NCBI GenBank assembly: GCA_964523295.1
Contig: CAZGAH010000119.1
Coordinates: 1 to 10,230 of the forward strand
DNA: 10,230 bases
Origin: CAZGAH01 sp964523295
GTDB lineage: Bacteria; Desulfobacterota; Desulfovibrionia; Desulfovibrionales; Desulfovibrionaceae
Direction of reading: 5' to 3'
In this document: one piece after another, positions 6,691 to 10,230 of the stretch
Layout of the letters: each line of letters starts with the position of its first letter
How positions within the stretch are numbered: the stretch's first letter is position 1
Made by a program: the position numbers and the translations under genes
The notes under the pieces: generated by a model
What the model was told of the DNA's origin: nothing
What the model saw: the letters and a program-made list of their open reading frames with translations, nothing else
Databases searched by the model: none

Positions 6691-7125
6691 TTACTGGATG
6701 AGTTCCAGGGGTTGCGGCTTTTGGGCTACGTGCGGATGGTCCGGCCCGGCGTAGACTTTCAGCTTTTTGAGCATGGCGCGCCCCAGCCGGTTTTTGGGCA
6801 ACATACCTTTTACCGCGCGTATGATGGCCTCTTCGGGTCGGGTCGCCATGACCTGGCCCAGGGTCTTGGATTTGATACCGCCAATGTAACCGGTATGCCA
6901 ATAGTACATCTTGTCCGTCAGCTTGGCGCCGGTGACCTTGACCTTGCCCGCGTTGACGACAACGATAAAATCACCATTGTCGAGATACGGGACGAATTCA
7001 GGCTTGTGCTTGCCGCGCAGACGGTGCGCTATCTGTGAGGCGAGGCGGCCCAATATCTTTTCGCTGGCGTCAACAACGAACCAGGAGCGATCGATATCCT
7101 TGGGCTGGGGCATGAACGTTTTCAT
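6691..7125 (-). CDS. rplM: 50S ribosomal protein L13
   Basis: The 144-aa product is the usual size for L13, an early-assembling large-subunit protein that binds 23S rRNA. Family landmarks are WFVVDASEKILGRLAS (15-30), the IAHRLRGKHKPEFVPY segment, GDFIVVVNAGKVKVTG (51-66), YYWHTGYIGGIK and MLPKNRLGRAMLKKLKVYAG with the PHPH-like DHPHVAQKP near the end. AAGGAG is placed eight bases before the ATG. It is first in the conserved rplM-rpsI operon, behind a promoter with a perfect -35 box and a leader of only about 33 nt. In E. coli L13 represses its own operon through the leader; I cannot confirm a similar element here. Confidence 0.98.
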   Translation of the reverse strand: MKTFMPQPKDIDRSWFVVDASEKILGRLASQIAHRLRGKHKPEFVPYLDNGDFIVVVNAGKVKVTGAKLTDKMYYWHTGYIGGIKSKTLGQVMATRPEEAIIRAVKGMLPKNRLGRAMLKKLKVYAGPDHPHVAQKPQPLELIQ

Positions 7126-7164
7126 GGTAAAAACTCCTTGAAGCGAGACGCTGAAAGAAGGGTG

Positions 7165-7193
7165 ACGTTAGGCAAAGCATTCGGACGTGTCAA
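7165..7193 (-). promoter_or_regulatory. Sigma-70 promoter of rplM-rpsI
   Basis: On the minus strand a perfect TTGACA (7188-7193) is followed after exactly 17 bases by TAACGT (7165-7170), which keeps the key T, A and final T of the -10 box. A T-run lies just upstream of the -35, as in UP elements of ribosomal promoters. Transcription would begin near 7158, leaving a short leader of about 33 nt. Confidence 0.6.
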
Positions 7194-7272
7194 GGAAAAA
7201 AGCGTTCTTCTCGGGACTTTTTATTCCGCACGCCGACTTCACCGGGCCGCGCCTCATGGGGCTCATGCCTCC

Positions 7273-7301
7273 TTGACGTCCTGATTCCCCCGGCTTACTC
7301 C
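7273..7301 (+). promoter_or_regulatory. Possible promoter of the glycosyltransferase-ruvX-mltG operon
   Basis: TTGACG (7273-7278) and TTACTC (7296-7301) are 17 bases apart, the -10 being poor. The start would be near 7308, 14 nt before the GTG at 7322 and 41 nt before the alternative TTG at 7349. It would be divergent from the rplM promoter within a 196-base shared spacer. By eye only. Confidence 0.25.
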
Positions 7302-7321
7302 CCTGCTGCAACGAGGGCCGG

Positions 7322-8485
7322 GTGGTTTTCCCGGTCGGGAGAAATCCGTTGGAATTCGACACCGTCTGCTTTTTCAACAGCAACCGCGAGTGGGGCGGCG
7401 GGGAGCTGTGGCATCTGACCGCCGCGCTTGCCCTGCAGGCCCGGGGCTGGCGCGTCGCCGTCGTGGCGGATAAACGGGGCGCGCTCGCCGCGCGCGTCCG
7501 GGAACACGCCGGGCTGGAGCTGCTCGGGCTGCGCCTGGGCAATGCGAGTTTCCTGAACCCGCTGACCCTGGTGCGACTGGCGCGCTGGTTCCGGCGTCAG
7601 GGCATTCAGGTGCTCGTGTCCGGCCTGCCCGGCGATCTCAAGGCCGGTGGCCTGGCGGCGCGGCTGGCCGGCGTGCCGCGCGTGCTCTATCGCCGCGGTC
7701 TGGCGGCCCCCGTGCGGGACAGTCTGTTCAACCGCTTCCTCTATCGCCGCGTGATCCATGGCTTGATCGTCAATTCCCTGGACACGCGGGACATGGTGTT
7801 GCGCAACAATCCGGATTTGCTGCCGTCCGGGCGTATCCATCTTTTATATAATGGTATCGATATCGCGCCCCTGTCCGCGGCCGTGTCCGGGGCCGGGCAC
7901 GGGGGGCTGCCGCCCAAGGCGCCGGGAGAGCTTTGGATCGGCTCGGCCGGCAGGCTGACCGGCCAGAAGGACCAGGCCCGTCTGCTCGACCTGGCCGCGC
8001 TGCTCAAGGCCCGCGATCTGCCGTTCACGCTGCTGCTGGCCGGCCAGGGGCCCTTGCGCGCGACCCTGGAGGCGCGGGCCAGGCAGCTCGATGTTGCCGA
8101 CCGGGTGCGTTTTCTCGGATTCGTCTCCGACATGCCGGCCTTTTACGCGGCCATCGACGTCTTTGTGTTGACCTCGCGCTGGGAGGGGTTCGGATACGCG
8201 CTGGTCGAGGCCATGGCCACCGCACGGCCCGTGGCGGCCTTTGCCGTCAGCAGCGTTCCGGAAATCGTACTCCACGAGCGGACCGGGTATCTGGCCGCAG
8301 CGGGCGATGTGCAGGCCCTGGCCGCGTATGTCCAGACTCTGCTCGAGGCGCCGCAGCTGCGCGAGCAGTTCGGCCGGGCCGGACAGCAGCGCGCACGGGA
8401 CTGCTTTTCACTCGCGGCCATGGTCGAGCGGCTGGAGGGTATACTACGGGGGCGCCCGGGCGCTTGCAGCGGAGACCGGCCATGA
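7322..8485 (+). CDS. GT4-type (GT-B fold) glycosyltransferase
   Basis: The 387-aa product transfers a sugar from a nucleotide-sugar donor, probably to an envelope glycan such as lipopolysaccharide core; donor and acceptor cannot be read from sequence. The N-terminal Rossmann half opens with FFNSNREWGGGELWHL (17-32), whose glycine-rich loop is typical of the acceptor side. The linker carries YNGID (176-180). The C-terminal half has GSAGRLTGQKDQ (207-218, with the Arg211/Lys216 pair that binds donor phosphates), the strand FTLLLAGQGPLR, and the EX7E motif EGFGYALVE (E288, E296). No membrane helix or signal peptide is seen, so it should work on the cytoplasmic face. Start: GTG 7322 has GAGG five bases upstream. 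A TTG at 7349 has GGAG seven bases upstream and gives a more family-like N-terminus, so the protein may be nine residues shorter. Its stop overlaps the ruvX start (ATGA). Confidence 0.93.
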   Translation: MVFPVGRNPLEFDTVCFFNSNREWGGGELWHLTAALALQARGWRVAVVADKRGALAARVREHAGLELLGLRLGNASFLNPLTLVRLARWFRRQGIQVLVSGLPGDLKAGGLAARLAGVPRVLYRRGLAAPVRDSLFNRFLYRRVIHGLIVNSLDTRDMVLRNNPDLLPSGRIHLLYNGIDIAPLSAAVSGAGHGGLPPKAPGELWIGSAGRLTGQKDQARLLDLAALLKARDLPFTLLLAGQGPLRATLEARARQLDVADRVRFLGFVSDMPAFYAAIDVFVLTSRWEGFGYALVEAMATARPVAAFAVSSVPEIVLHERTGYLAAAGDVQALAAYVQTLLEAPQLREQFGRAGQQRARDCFSLAAMVERLEGILRGRPGACSGDRP

Positions 8486-8913
8486 AACTGCTGGGCATCG
8501 ATTTCGGGATCAAGCGCGTGGGACTGGCGGTGACCGACGCCGCCGCGACGCTGGCCTTTCCGAAAAAAACCCTGTACAGAACGACGCGGGAGACGTTGTT
8601 TGCCGCGCTGCTGACGATCATCGAGGAGGAAAAGCCCGAGCTGATCGTCATCGGATTGCCCGATGTCCAGGAGACGGGCGATAACGAGCCCGCGCTCATT
8701 GTCCGGCAAATACGCAATTTCGCCCAGGCCCTGGCCCGGCGAACGAGCATCCCGATTCAGTTTGTCGACGAAACGCTGAGTTCGGAGGCGGCGCTCGATG
8801 ACTTGCGGCACTCGGGCCGCCATGGCCGCCGCCTGACTGAGGTGCTGGACCAGCAGGCAGCCGTACGCATTCTGGAAACCTTTATCGCCGCCGGCGCCGT
8901 TCACCGGCCGTAA
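8482..8913 (+). CDS. ruvX: YqgF/RuvX family nuclease (pre-16S rRNA / Holliday junction)
   Basis: The 143-aa product has the RNase-H-like YqgF fold. Acidic residues sit at the expected places: Asp7 in LLGIDFGIKRVGLAVTD, Glu97 in FVDETLSSEAA, and Asp123 in LDQQAAVRILETF. IVIGLPDVQETGDNE (56-69) corresponds to the family's GLP strand-loop. Family members take part in pre-16S rRNA 5'-end maturation (E. coli YqgF), and a Holliday-junction resolvase role has been shown or proposed in some bacteria. The ATG overlaps the TGA of the glycosyltransferase gene by ATGA, with GGAG seven bases upstream, implying translational coupling. mltG starts 15 bases downstream. Confidence 0.95.
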   Translation: MKLLGIDFGIKRVGLAVTDAAATLAFPKKTLYRTTRETLFAALLTIIEEEKPELIVIGLPDVQETGDNEPALIVRQIRNFAQALARRTSIPIQFVDETLSSEAALDDLRHSGRHGRRLTEVLDQQAAVRILETFIAAGAVHRP

Positions 8914-8928
8914 GCCTCGGGACAGCAC

Positions 8929-9951
8929 ATGGGCAGAGTGATCGTCGCCCTGGTGGCGCTGCTGTTCGCAGCTGTCATCGCCGCCAGCTCCTACATCGCC
9001 TACGAGGCGTATACCTTCCTGAAGGTGCCGCCGGAAACGCCCGGTCGTGATATTTTCTTCACCGTCGAGCCCGGGGAAACCTTTTTCAAGGTCGCCGAAA
9101 GGCTCCAGGGTGCCGGACTGATCCGCAACGTGCAGTATTTCCGGCTGCTGGCCCGCTGGGAGCAGAAGCTCGAATCGATCCAGGCCGGCGAATTCAAGCT
9201 CAATACCGGCTGGACGCCTCATGCCGTGCTCGACATGCTCGTGTCCGGAAAGCCCATCCTCTACCGACTCGGCATCCGCGAAGGACTGACCTGGTGGGAA
9301 ACGGCAAAAATCGTGGAATCCGCCGGCTACGCATCATTCAAGGATTTTTCGCTGGCCATCCGGGACAAGGAGCTGCTCGCGCGCTACAAGATCCCCTTCG
9401 AATCCGCCGAGGGCTTTCTCTATCCCGAAACCTATCTCCTCAAGCGGCCTACCGGAAACGACGCGCGCATGATCGTCGAGCTGCTGCTCAAGACCTTCCG
9501 GGAACAGACAGCCAAGGCCCTGCCAAGCGGCATCGCCGAGCGCCCGCAGGAATTGCGCGACCTGATCATCCTGGCCTCGCTCGTGGAAAAGGAAAGCGCC
9601 GTTCCGTCGGAGCGCCCGCGCATCGCCGGCGTATACACCGAGCGCCTCAAACGGCGGATGCCCCTGCAATGCGATCCCACTATCATCTACGGGCTGGGCG
9701 AGACCTTTGACGGCAATCTGACCCGCAAACACATCAACGACGCGAGCAATCCCTACAATACGTACCAGCACCCCGGCATGCCGCCCGGGCCGATCTGTTC
9801 GCCAGGCCTGAGCGCCATCGGCGCCGCGGCCCATCCCGAAGCACATGACTATCTCTATTTCGTAGCCCGCGGAGACGGCAGCCACGTCTTCAGCAAGTCG
9901 CTGGACGAGCACAACCGCGCCGTACGCAAATACCAGCTGAAAGCCCGCTAG
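8929..9951 (+). CDS. mltG: Endolytic murein transglycosylase MltG
   Basis: MltG cuts nascent peptidoglycan strands and so limits glycan length during elongation. The 340-aa protein has a single N-terminal membrane anchor (about 4-30) with the rest periplasmic. A small LysM-like segment, FFTVEPGETFFKVAERLQGAGLI (43-65), precedes the YceG catalytic domain. The catalytic glutamate is Glu220 in LASLVEKES, the counterpart of E. coli Glu218. Further signatures are EGFLYPETY (161-169), LQCDPTIIYGLG (246-257) and NPYNTYQHPGMPPGPICSPG (274-293). Length equals that of E. coli MltG. It follows ruvX by 15 bases in the same operon; only a weak GGGA precedes the ATG, so translation may lean on ruvX. No terminator is visible in the 111 bases between its stop and the insertion-sequence end. 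Confidence 0.97.
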   Translation: MGRVIVALVALLFAAVIAASSYIAYEAYTFLKVPPETPGRDIFFTVEPGETFFKVAERLQGAGLIRNVQYFRLLARWEQKLESIQAGEFKLNTGWTPHAVLDMLVSGKPILYRLGIREGLTWWETAKIVESAGYASFKDFSLAIRDKELLARYKIPFESAEGFLYPETYLLKRPTGNDARMIVELLLKTFREQTAKALPSGIAERPQELRDLIILASLVEKESAVPSERPRIAGVYTERLKRRMPLQCDPTIIYGLGETFDGNLTRKHINDASNPYNTYQHPGMPPGPICSPGLSAIGAAAHPEAHDYLYFVARGDGSHVFSKSLDEHNRAVRKYQLKAR

Positions 9952-10062
9952 AGCATCTCGACCCACAGTTTGCCACGACTTGCAATGGGAACGGTTAGAT
10001 TTCAGATGGTTGGTTCGGGGCATTCTTTCATTTTCTACCTTACGCCCGCTTTCAATTTTTAC

Positions 10063-10230
10063 GTAAGCGTCAAGTAGGGTACTTCTTCCATTCTCCTCGA
10101 AGAGCGTCGTGCCCGAGTGAGTTGCGCGGCGGTCCGCCGGAAGCGCCGGCAGTGCTCTTCCACTATGAGCCCAGCCGCAGCGGCGAGGTAGCAAAGACGC
10201 TCGTCGGCGCCTTTCAGGGCTATCTGCAAA
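10063..10230 (+). mobile_element. Left end of an internally deleted IS66-family element
   Basis: GTAAGCGTCAAG at 10063 matches the kind of terminus found in IS66-family inverted repeats, which begin 5'-GTAA and often GTAAGCG. About 60 bases further, the sequence enters the middle of an IS66 transposase (tnpC) on the same strand. A complete element would have tnpA, tnpB and the first half of tnpC between these points, so roughly 2 kb appears lost. The element runs off the window; the other repeat and the 8-base target duplication cannot be checked. The flanking bases 9952-10062 are AT-richer than the operon and hold no gene I can support. Confidence 0.62.
10122..10230 (+). pseudogene. IS66 family transposase (tnpC) internal fragment
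   Basis: The frame reads LRGGPPEAPAVLFHYEPSRS and continues GEVAKTLVGAFQGYLQ to the window edge. This is the characteristic central block of IS66 TnpC (RGGPP, VLFxYxPSRSG, GYLQ), which lies just before the LQTDGY motif carrying a catalytic aspartate; the window stops right before it. The frame is open back to 9999, but residues before about 10122 do not resemble TnpC, and there is no ATG or GTG start upstream of the homology. The N-terminal half is therefore missing and the fragment is most likely non-functional. Whether the 3' part is intact lies outside the window. Confidence 0.8.

Noticed and set aside
8143..9222. Minus-strand 359-codon frame across glycosyltransferase, ruvX and mltG
   Set aside because: Antisense to three recognised genes, with no motif of its own.
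1..10230. A new multi-gene defence or metabolic system
   Set aside because: Genes in the left half alternate in strand, have their own spacers and candidate promoters, and show no nuclease, helicase, toxin or sensor modules. No CRISPR array, tRNA or attachment site was seen.

Overview
The window is a gene-dense, high-GC bacterial chromosome segment. It carries ten protein-coding genes, all apparently intact, plus an insertion-sequence fragment at the right edge. Gene content (rplM-rpsI next to a glycosyltransferase-ruvX-mltG operon, many GTG starts, strong GGAGG ribosome sites) fits a Gram-negative proteobacterium in the broad sense. My best guess is the sulfate-reducing Desulfovibrio-like lineage. 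That guess rests on overall style and neighbourhood, not on a diagnostic marker.

Layout, left to right. 1-214: no gene, a weak promoter-like pair. 215-1072 (+): exported protein with a transglutaminase-like Cys-His-Asp core. 1164-3005 (-): ClC-family anion channel/transporter with a C-terminal CBS pair. 3181-3597 (+): small exported protein, probably NTF2-like, with a very strong ribosome site and GTG start. 3852-4985 (+): bacterial member of the TMEM43/LUMA membrane family. 5146-5991 (-): GNAT acetyltransferase with an extra C-terminal domain, behind a possibly structured leader. 6194-6229: a clear intrinsic terminator for the next unit. 6280-7125 (-): rplM-rpsI ribosomal protein operon with a good sigma-70 promoter. 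7322-9951 (+): divergent operon of a GT4 glycosyltransferase, ruvX and mltG. 9952-10062: AT-richer spacer with no gene. 10063-10230 (+): left end of an IS66-family element joined to an internal piece of its transposase gene, running off the window.

How the genes relate. The right half is housekeeping. L13 and S9 serve ribosome assembly, RuvX is implicated in pre-16S rRNA maturation and/or Holliday-junction processing, and MltG sets glycan strand length in peptidoglycan. The upstream glycosyltransferase probably works on an envelope glycan. The left half is a set of single-gene units, mostly envelope or membrane proteins of poorly known role (transglutaminase-like, ClC, NTF2-like, TMEM43). They are separated by spacers with their own candidate promoters, so I see no evidence that they form one system.

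I did not find a convincing new multi-gene system. The most useful leads are the internally deleted IS66 derivative, the hairpin-rich leader of the GNAT gene, the bacterial TMEM43 homologue, and the non-canonical selectivity-filter motif of the ClC protein. All promoter calls are by eye and are uncertain unless stated otherwise.
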